A program made the position numbers and the translations under genes. Source: a virus. Taken from it: a stretch of DNA of 46,336 bases. Where the stretch lies: positions 1 to 46,336 of the IMG/VR virus record IMGVR_UViG_3300030451_001926; one strand, written 5' to 3'. The notes beneath the pieces were generated by a model that worked only from the letters and a program-made list of their open reading frames with translations, was not told the origin of the DNA and did no database searches. Below are positions 8,043-15,441 of this stretch, in pieces; the first letter of the stretch is position 1; each line of letters starts with the position of its first letter.

Positions 8043-8687
8043 ATGGCTCTTTGTAGCGTTAGTGATGTAGAACAATTTCTGCAAGTAGATTTAAACTCTA
8101 CAGTAGAAGCTTCAGTCACAAATACTTTTATACCTTATGTTGATTCTGCTATTAAAAGATTCTTAGGATATGATGTTGAAACAGCAACACATACAGAAAC
8201 TTTTGATGGCAATGAACAACAAGATTTATTTCTTAGACACATACCTATAGCTTCTATAACTTCTGTTACTGAAGACGGAAATACACTTACTCAAGGTAAT
8301 GAGGATGATTATGTATATTACGACAATGGAAGACTAAGAAGAATAGTAGTTCGTTGGTCTGGTATAAAACCAAAAAATATTTCAGTAACATATGTAGGAG
8401 GATATGCTGCAAATGCTATACCTCCTGTAATTAAAAACACTTCAGCAAAAGCAGCAGCAAGAATGCTTATGACTGCTTTACAAATAGGCTCTAAAGCAGA
8501 TACTGGTCAAGTAGGTTCACATCTAGCTGATAACACAGCTTCATCAACATTTGATATACCAATTACTGAACGAATTGGTGACTACGATGTAGCGTATGCA
8601 GATGTAGTAATTCAAAATTTAACACCTGTTCTAACTCAAGGGGATATGCTAATATTAAACCCTTTCAAGAGCAGATTCTTTGTATAA
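8043..8687 (+). CDS. Head-tail connector (gp6-like adaptor)
   Basis: This 214-aa protein begins MALCSVSDVEQFLQVDLNS and continues with TFIPYVDSAIKRFLGYD and IASITSVTEDG, the pattern of HK97 gp6-like adaptors that bind below the portal as a ring and start the connector. SD AAGGAG (8032-8037) is well placed before the ATG. Its position after the capsid gene fits the usual siphovirus order. Its last codons overlap a TATAAT hexamer that probably drives the next gene. Confidence 0.8.
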   Translation: MALCSVSDVEQFLQVDLNSTVEASVTNTFIPYVDSAIKRFLGYDVETATHTETFDGNEQQDLFLRHIPIASITSVTEDGNTLTQGNEDDYVYYDNGRLRRIVVRWSGIKPKNISVTYVGGYAANAIPPVIKNTSAKAAARMLMTALQIGSKADTGQVGSHLADNTASSTFDIPITERIGDYDVAYADVVIQNLTPVLTQGDMLILNPFKSRFFV

Positions 8688-8688
8688 T
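8683..8688 (+). promoter_or_regulatory. Consensus -10 box, probable leaderless promoter
   Basis: A perfect TATAAT lies 6 nt before the ATG at 8695, overlapping the stop codon of the connector gene. The next gene has no Shine-Dalgarno sequence, so its mRNA may start at the ATG. No good -35 is visible; TTTCAA at 8663 is only 14 nt away. It would give the 8695-10758 cassette its own transcription. Confidence 0.5.
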
Positions 8689-8694
8689 TAAAGT

Positions 8695-9342
8695 ATGGTA
8701 CATAGAAAAGCTCCTTCCCTAGAGGAAGCTAGGGAGCTCTTTCTGTCAGACCCTAATAAAATGTTACAAACATGGGCGGATGAATGGGGAGTGACGCATG
8801 AAAGAGTTAGGCAATTAAGAATAGAATCTGGTGTTCCTCAGCGTGGTGCATATAACGAAGAAACTGCACAAGCTATATTAGAAATTATCAGTACAGGAAG
8901 AGGTGGTCTTACAACGCCTAGAACTTATGAAGGTCAACCTATTGGATTAGAAAGATTTAAAACATGGATAGAAGAAGAAGAGGGATTAGCAGAAAGAGTA
9001 TCCGAAGCTCAAAAAATTGCTCTTAAAAATTTAAAAGACCCTGTTGAAAAAGAATGTAAATACTGTCGTGAATGGAAACCTGTAGAAGATTATAAAAGAA
9101 ATCAAAAATATCTTGATGGATTAACTAGATTTTGTAAAGAATGTATAACTGTTTTAAAAGAAAAAAAACAAGATATTGGTGAAGAAAAGTTAAAAATATG
9201 TTTGGCTTGCAAACAAGATAAACCTGTATCAGAGTTTTCAAAAAACCCTAATGCTCCAGATTCTTTAAGAATGTTTTGTAAAAATTGTCATAAAGCACAA
9301 AAAAGAAAACAAAGAAGACAAGCAAGGAAATTCAATGCCTAG
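8695..9342 (+). CDS. HTH plus double zinc-finger protein
   Basis: This 215-aa protein has an N-terminal helix-turn-helix at about residues 22-46 (TWADEWGVTHERVRQLR), similar to the DNA-binding region 4 of sigma factors. Two matching zinc modules follow: C121/C124/C147/C150 and C169/C172/C195/C198, each spaced CxxC-x22-CxxC with a conserved (D/E)xxxxN...D core. It ends in a basic KRKQRRQARK tail. Such fingers occur at the start of some phage HNH or endonuclease VII-type proteins, but no nuclease domain is present. A DNA-binding regulator is the likely role. It opens a non-structural cassette of three overlapping genes between two connector genes. Confidence 0.75.
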   Translation: MVHRKAPSLEEARELFLSDPNKMLQTWADEWGVTHERVRQLRIESGVPQRGAYNEETAQAILEIISTGRGGLTTPRTYEGQPIGLERFKTWIEEEEGLAERVSEAQKIALKNLKDPVEKECKYCREWKPVEDYKRNQKYLDGLTRFCKECITVLKEKKQDIGEEKLKICLACKQDKPVSEFSKNPNAPDSLRMFCKNCHKAQKRKQRRQARKFNA

Positions 9343-9580
9343 ATATGAACATCAATGTATAAAGCATAAATGTTATTTTGAATTTGAAGTAACTTACTCT
9401 ATACACGAAGACCCTTTAATCAAATGTCCTAAGTGTGAATCTCACACTAAAAGACTGATTGGTAAGAATGTTATGTTTGAGACTCCTGTGGATGTAGAAT
9501 GGGAAAAAGACCCAAAGGATTTAACAGAAAAATCTTTCAGACAATACAACAAAGCAAAGAAAGTAAAGTATAGATGGTAA
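9335..9580 (+). CDS. Small zinc-ribbon protein (FmdB-like)
   Basis: This 81-aa protein starts MPRYEHQCIKHKCYFEFE, with C8 and C13, and has CPKC at residues 31-34 followed by HTKRLIG. This is the layout of short FmdB-type zinc ribbons, though the first half lacks the usual CxxC and may use H11 instead. The function of the family is not well defined; some are called putative regulators. The gene overlaps both neighbours (8 nt with the HTH gene, 7 nt with the AIPR-like gene), so the three form one translational unit. Confidence 0.65.
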   Translation: MPRYEHQCIKHKCYFEFEVTYSIHEDPLIKCPKCESHTKRLIGKNVMFETPVDVEWEKDPKDLTEKSFRQYNKAKKVKYRW

Positions 9581-10758
9581 AAGATGAAGGAACTGTAGAA
9601 AAAATATCTGGTAAAGGGAAGTATTTTTTACACTACGATAAATTTTCAGTACTAGAAGACCCTGTCAATAAAAATAATTTTTTGATAAATATATATGTTC
9701 CAGTAAGAGATTTACTATTTGACAGACCTTCTATAAAACAAACAATACCTATACATCCTAATTGCAATACAGTAGATATAAATGAACAAGTTAATATAGA
9801 TATACTTAAAAATATAAAACAAGAATTTGGTGAAAAAGGAACATTCCACTTAAAATCACAAGGTATAAAAATAGTTTGTAAAGATTTAGAAATATCAGAG
9901 ACTACTAATAGAGTTAGTTTTAAAATATCTAATTTACTACACGAAGGTATTGTTGATGGTGCAAACTTATATCAAACTATTAACAAAATGAAAATAGAAG
10001 AAATATCAAAACATTCTTATGTGAAAGTAGAGTTTTATGTAATGAAAGATACATCTGTATCAGATGATATAGTATCAACCCTAGATTCAAAACTATCTGT
10101 GGACAAACAAATAAATCTAACTAAAAAAGAACTTCATTGGTTACAAGAGATTATTGATGAAACAGATTACAAAGATAAAATTGATGTCATAGATGTACTG
10201 TGTTTAATTAACTTGTTTAGAAATAACTATTATGACGCAGAAGTCAATAATCAACCAATTGAATCATATTGGAATAAGCAAAGGGTAAAAGAAATGTATA
10301 AAGAAAATCCTAATACTTTTATACAATTTAAAACTATTGTCAAAGATATACTTTTCTTATATGACTATGTAAATTGGAAAACCCAAGAATTATGGCCAAA
10401 TAAAAAAGGTAGTTTAAGTAGTCTTGGTTTAACTACTAAGTACAATCAAAAAGCATACGAGTTTCATGTACTTGATAAAAAACTAGATTATAAATTGCAT
10501 GATGCAGTTATTTGTATTTTGTTAAATGGATTTAGACCATTTGTTATATTTAATCCAGATACAACAGCTAGATGGTCAAAAGATTTTGATAAAATGCTAG
10601 AACTGTTTGATGCAATACTTATGAGCCTTATTGTTATTATAAAAGACTACAGCTCACAAATGGGGCACAATCCACACTTGTTAGGAAAAAATAAAATGCT
10701 TTATAGCATTATTTATAAAGAATTTATGATGGGTGATTTGCTAAACCAATTTTTGTAA
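9574..10758 (+). CDS. AIPR-like protein (abortive-infection family), tentative
   Basis: This 394-aa protein is unrelated to virion proteins. Its first 140 residues follow the order I associate with AIPR (abortive phage infection) proteins: VNIDILKNIKQEFGEKGTF, then FHLKSQGIKIVCKDLEI in place of the usual 'NNGI' strand, then LHEGIVDGANLYQTINKMK in place of 'IVNGQQT'. The rest is alpha-helical, Lys- and Asn-rich, with a hydrophobic helix near 350 (FDAILMSLIVIIKDY). AIPR proteins occur in bacterial anti-phage loci and beside restriction systems; the mechanism is poorly known. Carried by a phage, it could act in exclusion of competing phages or in counter-defence. The base composition is even more AT-rich than its neighbours, which suggests acquisition. 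Confidence 0.5.
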   Translation: MVKDEGTVEKISGKGKYFLHYDKFSVLEDPVNKNNFLINIYVPVRDLLFDRPSIKQTIPIHPNCNTVDINEQVNIDILKNIKQEFGEKGTFHLKSQGIKIVCKDLEISETTNRVSFKISNLLHEGIVDGANLYQTINKMKIEEISKHSYVKVEFYVMKDTSVSDDIVSTLDSKLSVDKQINLTKKELHWLQEIIDETDYKDKIDVIDVLCLINLFRNNYYDAEVNNQPIESYWNKQRVKEMYKENPNTFIQFKTIVKDILFLYDYVNWKTQELWPNKKGSLSSLGLTTKYNQKAYEFHVLDKKLDYKLHDAVICILLNGFRPFVIFNPDTTARWSKDFDKMLELFDAILMSLIVIIKDYSSQMGHNPHLLGKNKMLYSIIYKEFMMGDLLNQFL

Positions 10759-10768
10759 ATTTTTGATG

Positions 10769-10774
10769 TAAAGT
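10769..10774 (+). promoter_or_regulatory. Possible -10 box before head-tail joining gene
   Basis: TAAAGT lies 6 nt before the ATG at 10781; the only SD-like bases (AAAGG at 10775) touch the start codon and are too close to work. This fits a leaderless start that restarts transcription of the structural block after the cassette. Confidence 0.3.
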
Positions 10775-10780
10775 AAAGGT

Positions 10781-11116
10781 ATGCCTTTACGACACAAACT
10801 ATTACCAGAGACTGCAACTATACAAACCGTAACAGATAGTAATATCGATGAACGAGGTTTGCCTAGTGATAATTGGTCAAATACTTATACGAATGTAAAA
10901 TGTAAATTTATTTCTGCTGGTGCTGAAGAAGATAGAGAAGGTAGAAATACTACTATTGAAAGTTTTAATGTTTATGTAGAAAAAGGTGTGACTGTAACAC
11001 CCGGCGATAGATTAAAACGAGGTGATGAGTTTCACGAAATTATAATGGTTCAACCTGTATTAGATAGATACGGAGTTGAATGCTATAAGGTTATACAAAC
11101 ATTTGTATCTAAATAA
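10781..11116 (+). CDS. Head-tail joining protein
   Basis: This 111-aa protein matches the size and beta-rich pattern of phage head-tail joining (SPP1 gp16-like) proteins: an N-terminal ETATIQTVTDSNIDERGLP with a W at about residue 31, and a C-terminal GDRLKRGDEFHEIIMVQPV. These form the stopper ring under the adaptor. Its place between the gp6-like adaptor and the gp10-like gene is as expected, if the intervening 8695-10758 cassette is ignored. The stop overlaps the next ATG (TAATGG). Confidence 0.7.
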   Translation: MPLRHKLLPETATIQTVTDSNIDERGLPSDNWSNTYTNVKCKFISAGAEEDREGRNTTIESFNVYVEKGVTVTPGDRLKRGDEFHEIIMVQPVLDRYGVECYKVIQTFVSK

Positions 11117-13167
11117 TGGGTAACATATACCATTATCCTAAAGTTCCCTTAAAAGACCAACCGGGTCAAGGAAAAAAAGGCGCTCAAGAAAAAACAACCG
11201 CAGGTATTATTAGAACCCATCTTTATCGATTTGGTAAAACAACAGGTACTTTGAGGTCTATGCCCGGAATAGCAGGAACAAACTTTTCACAAACTTTAGC
11301 AAATGCAAGAAATAAAGCATACCCAATTGCTCGTTACATAGGTAACTATGAAGCTTTTAGAAAAAAAGGAAAACAGGAGAGTGGCGGGATTCTTCAACAA
11401 GGTATAACAAGAGGTGGGCGAATACTTTCTGGTATGTTAACAGGTAGAGCTATAGATATGGTTGTAAGACCTTTTGGAGACTTCGGATTAGGTAGAGGTT
11501 TGGGAATGATAGTAGGTCGTCAAATGCGTATTCAATTAGGTAGACAATTGCAAAAAAGAGATAACCCAATTGATAAAATGATGAAAAAAATTACTAAAGG
11601 TGTTTCTGCAAAAGCAACAGCTAGTGTAAATGGACCAAAAGCAAATGCGCATATCAAAAAAAATAAAAAAATTGCAAGAGTAGGTCAAAAAGTACTAACA
11701 GAAACATTTTTAAATGCTCAAGCTTTTGCTCCAGATGTGTCATCTGGACAGTTTGTAGTAGGTGGTAAAGGTCTCAAAAGAAATACTGGTATGTTAAATA
11801 AAGGACTAATGATGGATGCAGAAAACTTTGCTGCTCAAGGAATCGCTTACAGAGATAATCATGGTCGTAAATACTTTAGAGATGTTTTTGGTTTTAGAAA
11901 GCCGGGAGAAGCTAGAGCTTTTTTGACAAACAGTATTGAAATGATGCCCCTCAGAGCTACTGGTCCTCGTAATACAAAAACATACTTTAGAGGAGAAGTA
12001 AGTGCTGGTGGTTCTATAAAAGGTTTTCCTTGGATATGGGCAGTAGAGTACGGTGGTAATATTCCTGTAATATATCCTAGAGAAAAAAAAGGTAGAGCAA
12101 AAGCTAAAGATGCAAAAGAAAGAAGAGGTAGAAGAAAAGGTTCAGCTGTTCCAATGAATTTTGATTCTCAAGGTAATCCTATATATGGTCAAAGATTGTC
12201 AGATTTAGATGGTCCAGCTAAAACAAAAGCTATTAGAGAATTTGGTATGAAATACGCAGAACCAGATGAAACTGTACCTACACCTTATTATATAAAACCA
12301 AGTTTCTTTATGCATAGAGCTGCTCATAAAGCAGTTGCAAAAACTGCTGGTAATGCCATGGTAAAATCAGCAAAAATTGCTAGTCCAGCTGATAAATACT
12401 ATACAGCTTGGTTAAGAAATGCTAAATCTAAAAAATATAAACAACAGGGTATTCAAAATATGGCTCAAAAAGCTTTACCTTACTCAAGAATGCAAGCTAC
12501 TGCTAGTAGGTTAGCTATGCGTCAGATTTACCAACACGATAGACCGGGTGATAGAGCTCGTGCTAATACTCAATATGCTATTCCGGGACCAAGAGTTGAT
12601 AGTGCACATGGTGGGTTTTATTCTAAAGAACTACAAGATGCAATAGGTATAAAATATGCACCAGATGATTTTGCATTTTCATTTAATTTTCCTATTAAAA
12701 CAACTGATACACCTAGAGTATTAAAAGTTGCTTTAGATGAATATTTAAGAGCAGGTGGTGGTTCACAAAGTATGACAAGAAATTCAAGAGCAAATCTTAT
12801 TAAAACAATAGCAAAAAAACTTGGAGAAACTCCCGGAAGAAAACGAGCTGGTGACAAAGCATTAACAGACGATGCAACGCGATATGTTAATTTATTTAGA
12901 AGTTATCAAAAAGCACAAACTGCTGTAAATACAGGAAATCAAGCTAACAGAACAAGAGAGTATTTAGATAAATTATTTGATTTAAGCGTTAGTGTAACTC
13001 CGGGAAATAGGAGAGCAAGAGTATCATTAAGAAACAAAAATGTTAAAGCTAGAAAAGAAGATTCATTAAAAAGACAAAAAGCTGCTAACAAACGCAAACA
13101 AGATTTAGGTGACCAAATATTTAGCGATATAGATTTACGAGATATTATTGATGAAATAAGAGGATAA
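11116..13167 (+). CDS. Large basic gp10-like neck/minor tail protein
   Basis: The 683-aa, strongly basic protein sits where an HK97 gp10-like neck protein (normally 110-160 aa) would be. Two segments support that reading: WAVEYGGNIPVIYPRE (about 312-327), like the 'VEFGT.P.yP' turn of the family, and TPYYIKPSFFMHRAAHKAV (about 394-412), like its C-terminal 'PFLRPA' helix. The rest is extra: an N-terminal region with a Gly-rich basic segment (IDMVVRPFGDFGLGRGLGM), a KKGRAKAKDAKERRGRRKG insert and a long C-terminal half with many Lys and Arg. It may bind DNA or line the neck. The family assignment is uncertain. Confidence 0.5.
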   Translation: MGNIYHYPKVPLKDQPGQGKKGAQEKTTAGIIRTHLYRFGKTTGTLRSMPGIAGTNFSQTLANARNKAYPIARYIGNYEAFRKKGKQESGGILQQGITRGGRILSGMLTGRAIDMVVRPFGDFGLGRGLGMIVGRQMRIQLGRQLQKRDNPIDKMMKKITKGVSAKATASVNGPKANAHIKKNKKIARVGQKVLTETFLNAQAFAPDVSSGQFVVGGKGLKRNTGMLNKGLMMDAENFAAQGIAYRDNHGRKYFRDVFGFRKPGEARAFLTNSIEMMPLRATGPRNTKTYFRGEVSAGGSIKGFPWIWAVEYGGNIPVIYPREKKGRAKAKDAKERRGRRKGSAVPMNFDSQGNPIYGQRLSDLDGPAKTKAIREFGMKYAEPDETVPTPYYIKPSFFMHRAAHKAVAKTAGNAMVKSAKIASPADKYYTAWLRNAKSKKYKQQGIQNMAQKALPYSRMQATASRLAMRQIYQHDRPGDRARANTQYAIPGPRVDSAHGGFYSKELQDAIGIKYAPDDFAFSFNFPIKTTDTPRVLKVALDEYLRAGGGSQSMTRNSRANLIKTIAKKLGETPGRKRAGDKALTDDATRYVNLFRSYQKAQTAVNTGNQANRTREYLDKLFDLSVSVTPGNRRARVSLRNKNVKARKEDSLKRQKAANKRKQDLGDQIFSDIDLRDIIDEIRG

Positions 13168-13179
13168 GTAATTCAGTGA

Positions 13180-13185
13180 TATAAT
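13180..13185 (+). promoter_or_regulatory. Consensus -10 box before tail terminator gene
   Basis: A perfect TATAAT lies 9 nt before the ATG at 13195 in a 27-nt gap, with no Shine-Dalgarno sequence in between. A leaderless or very short-leader promoter is likely. No convincing -35 is seen. Confidence 0.45.
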
Positions 13186-13194
13186 AGCTTCACT

Positions 13195-13689
13195 ATGGGT
13201 ATAAAAAAAACCGGTGTATTACACGACGAATCACAAAAGTTTCCGCCAGACGGAGAAATAATATTTAGAGAATGGGCTGTAAATAATACTGCAATAACTA
13301 ATATTTGTTCTACAAGAATAGCTACTAGATTACCTAGAAATGCTACATTACCATTTTTAACATTCTTTGTTTCTGGAGGAAGTATGTTAGACAATGCAAG
13401 CGAAGCTTCTATAGGAGCTATAACTATTCAACTTAATTGTTATGCAGGTAGATGGGGTGGAGGCACTAGTTCTCAACCAGATTACGCAACTGCTTATTCT
13501 TTAGCTAATGGAGTAGCTGAAGCAGCTCATAAAACCGCAAGAACTATTGTTCACACTACAAGTACATCAACAAAAGGTGTTATTTATGGATTCGATATTG
13601 CAGAAATGCCTGCTCGTGTAGAAGAGACTGACACAGGATTAGGACATTATGAGCTATCATTAATTATGTATTATCGAGGACTAGATTGA
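13195..13689 (+). CDS. Tail terminator/completion protein
   Basis: This 164-aa protein has the alpha/beta pattern of siphovirus tail terminators (lambda gpU / HK97 gp10-next type): a first helix with EIIFREWAVNNTAI, a strand pair RLPRNATLPFLTFFV, a mid strand GAITIQLNCYAGRWGG, a helix with ATAYSLANGVAEAAHK and a final strand GLGHYELSLIMYYRG. It would cap the tail tube and contact the neck. The gene order (neck, this gene, tail tube) supports the call, but the sequence itself is weakly diagnostic. Confidence 0.6.
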   Translation: MGIKKTGVLHDESQKFPPDGEIIFREWAVNNTAITNICSTRIATRLPRNATLPFLTFFVSGGSMLDNASEASIGAITIQLNCYAGRWGGGTSSQPDYATAYSLANGVAEAAHKTARTIVHTTSTSTKGVIYGFDIAEMPARVEETDTGLGHYELSLIMYYRGLD

Positions 13690-13690
13690 T

Positions 13691-13966
13691 ATGAGCAAAA
13701 AGATAAAAGTTAAAGTTAATCCTTTGTTGTTGGATAAATCAACAGTTAGGGACACAGTCTCTAATGTTGTATTTAACCACAATGATTGGGTGGAAGTAGA
13801 TATGGACATCTGGGAGCGCCTCAAAGATGCAAAATATAAACAGGGTAAAACAAAAGTCTCTGTTTTAATTGCAGATGAGGAAGAACTAGATGACTCTCCT
13901 GTAGAGGAAGACAATGAACCTACAGAAGAGGTAGTGGAAGACTTCTTTATAGCTGAAGAAGAGTAA
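13691..13966 (+). CDS. Small protein with acidic tail between tail terminator and tube
   Basis: I do not recognise this 91-aa protein. It has a basic start (MSKKIKVKVNPLLLDKST), a mid part with NHNDWVEVDMDIWERLKD, and a very acidic last third (EEELDDSPVEEDNEPTEE). The size and position suit a head-tail or tail assembly accessory. It starts 1 nt after the preceding stop and may be read by coupling. Confidence 0.6.
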   Translation: MSKKIKVKVNPLLLDKSTVRDTVSNVVFNHNDWVEVDMDIWERLKDAKYKQGKTKVSVLIADEEELDDSPVEEDNEPTEEVVEDFFIAEEE

Positions 13967-13980
13967 CGACAAAGCAGATT

Positions 13981-14010
13981 CGACTCTTTATTGAGTCGGC
14001 AGAGCTCTGC
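13981..14010 (+). terminator. Two adjacent hairpins before tail tube gene
   Basis: CGACTC (13981-13986) pairs with GAGTCG (13993-13998) around a 6-nt loop, and the 12-bp palindrome GCAGAGCTCTGC follows at 13999-14010. No U-tract comes after, so it may be an mRNA processing or stability element rather than a terminator. It sits in the 80-nt gap before the highly expressed tail tube gene. Confidence 0.45.
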
Positions 14011-14046
14011 TGATTAAGTATAAGACTAGATATATAGGAGACAGAA

Positions 14047-14730
14047 ATGTCATATAGTACAAGCGGTACAATTAGTGAAGTATTAATTGGAACTGGTGTT
14101 CTCTATATTAAAGACGCATCTACAAGTAACTTAGTGTTTCCGGGTGATGATAGTAGTAACTTTAAAAACCCTACAACTATGACACCTGCTTGGGAGCAAG
14201 TTGGATATTCCGAAGATGGCTGGACATTAGAAGTTGATAAAACTTTTGAAGATGTCATGGTTGCTGAAGAATTAGACCCAATTAAAACTCTTAAGTCAGC
14301 ACAAGAAGTTAGATTAACAGGTGAATTAGCACAAGCTTCCCTAACAAACTTTTCGTTTGCTATGGGTGGTGGTTCAACTGCTTCCGGTGAAATCGGAGCA
14401 GGTGCTAGTGGTGCAGCAGGTACAACAGCCTCTGGATACCACACATTTAAACCACCTACATCAGATACCTTCACCGAGTATGCATTAATTTTGCATGCTG
14501 ACGGTCAAGCAGGTTCTGACAGACAATTCTGGATGCCAAGAACAGTGAACACAGGTTCATTCGCAATGGCTCACCAGAAAGCTCCAGCTAAAGTTACTTT
14601 GGCTACTGAGTTTAAATTGTTAGTTCCAGAATCCAGCGGATTAAATGTTGGTTCTGATAGTGCAGGTAATTATTACTTGTTCGTAGTCGTCGAAAATAGA
14701 AACGACAGCGACGAATTAGACATTAACTAA
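14047..14730 (+). CDS. Major tail protein (tail tube)
   Basis: This 227-aa protein is placed and built like a siphovirus tube subunit. It starts with GTISEVLIGTGVLYIKD, followed by PAWEQVGYSEDGWTLEVDKT (the strand/turn common in tube proteins), VRLTGELAQASLTNFSFAMG and a C-terminal beta domain with FLLVPESS-like strands and ending in NDSDELDIN. The subunits would stack into hexameric rings around the tape measure. AGGAG (14036-14040) is a strong, well-spaced ribosome site, and the gene has its own upstream hairpins, both in line with high expression. Confidence 0.8.
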   Translation: MSYSTSGTISEVLIGTGVLYIKDASTSNLVFPGDDSSNFKNPTTMTPAWEQVGYSEDGWTLEVDKTFEDVMVAEELDPIKTLKSAQEVRLTGELAQASLTNFSFAMGGGSTASGEIGAGASGAAGTTASGYHTFKPPTSDTFTEYALILHADGQAGSDRQFWMPRTVNTGSFAMAHQKAPAKVTLATEFKLLVPESSGLNVGSDSAGNYYLFVVVENRNDSDELDIN

Positions 14731-14756
14731 TTCAATTAAGATAGGAGATATTAAAA

Positions 14757-15110
14757 GTGGTAAAAGACTTTGATGAGGCTTTAAAAGCCGATAAACAAGA
14801 AACATTGCAGATTAAAGTGGCTGGTAAGCAATATGAACTGCCAGCTACTTTACCTGCAAGAACGGTTCTTACACAGATGAGATATGCTGGAGAATCTGGG
14901 GACCAAGTTCCAATGAATATGATTCCAGAGTGGATTGCATCTTTAGTAGGTCAAGAAAATTTTGACCAAATGCTTGGAGATGGAATGACTTGGAATCAAA
15001 TGAATGATTTATTAGTTTATCTACTTGAAGCTTACGGCTTACAAGGAACTGCTGACGAACTTGCAGGAGAAGCAGAAGATGAACAAGGGGACGAAGAAGC
15101 CCCAAAATAA
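14757..15110 (+). CDS. Tail assembly chaperone, short form (gpG-like)
   Basis: The 117-aa zero-frame product starts at GTG after TAGGAG (14742-14747). It has a small N-terminal fold (QETLQIKVAGKQYELPATLP) and a helical part (MNMIPEWIASLVGQENFDQM, then LLEAYGLQG) and an acidic end. It lies between the tube and tape measure genes, where the lambda gpG/gpGT pair belongs. Its last codons carry the slippery heptamer at 15101-15107, directly before the UAA stop. Such proteins bind the tape measure during tail assembly and are absent from the virion. Confidence 0.85.
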   Translation: MVKDFDEALKADKQETLQIKVAGKQYELPATLPARTVLTQMRYAGESGDQVPMNMIPEWIASLVGQENFDQMLGDGMTWNQMNDLLVYLLEAYGLQGTADELAGEAEDEQGDEEAPK

Positions 15111-15439
15111 CATGGACCTTTCAAGATATTCTTGAACTCTGGGGTCCAATAGAATCAGATTTTCTACGCTTTTATCAAATAGAAGAACCTTTAAATGTAA
15201 GGTGGAATAAATTTATTAGACTTATTGCATTCTTACCACAAGACGAATCTACATTTTTTAGAATATTGACACATAGGCAGTTGGATGTAACTGATGATGG
15301 TCAAGTAGTTCGTAAAGAACAAGTAGATGTAATTTCAGCAAGAGAAGCTTTAAGAAAACAACACAAGAGGCAAGGAAGAGTGCGAAACAGAATATCATTA
15401 AACGAATTTATAGACCAAACTGGAGGCGGTGTTAGATAA
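14757..15439 (+). CDS. Tail assembly chaperone, frameshifted long form (gpGT-like)
   Basis: The product joins 14757-15107 to 15107-15439 through a -1 shift, giving 117 + 110 = 227 aa. The second part starts ITWTFQDILELWGPIESDF and ends DQTGGGVR; it has no start codon or ribosome site of its own that would explain its 110 open codons. The T-type extension normally recruits tail tube subunits to the tape measure, so the ratio of short to long form matters. The stop is 2 nt before the tape measure ATG. This is a textbook arrangement of siphoviruses; the exact slip site is inferred from sequence. Confidence 0.85.
15101..15107 (+). promoter_or_regulatory. Slippery site for -1 programmed frameshift
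   Basis: CCCAAAA is positioned in frame as C CCA AAA, exactly the X XXY YYZ form, and is followed at once by the zero-frame UAA (15108-15110). Slippage by -1 opens a frame without stops up to 15437. Confidence 0.85.
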
Positions 15440-15441
15440 CA

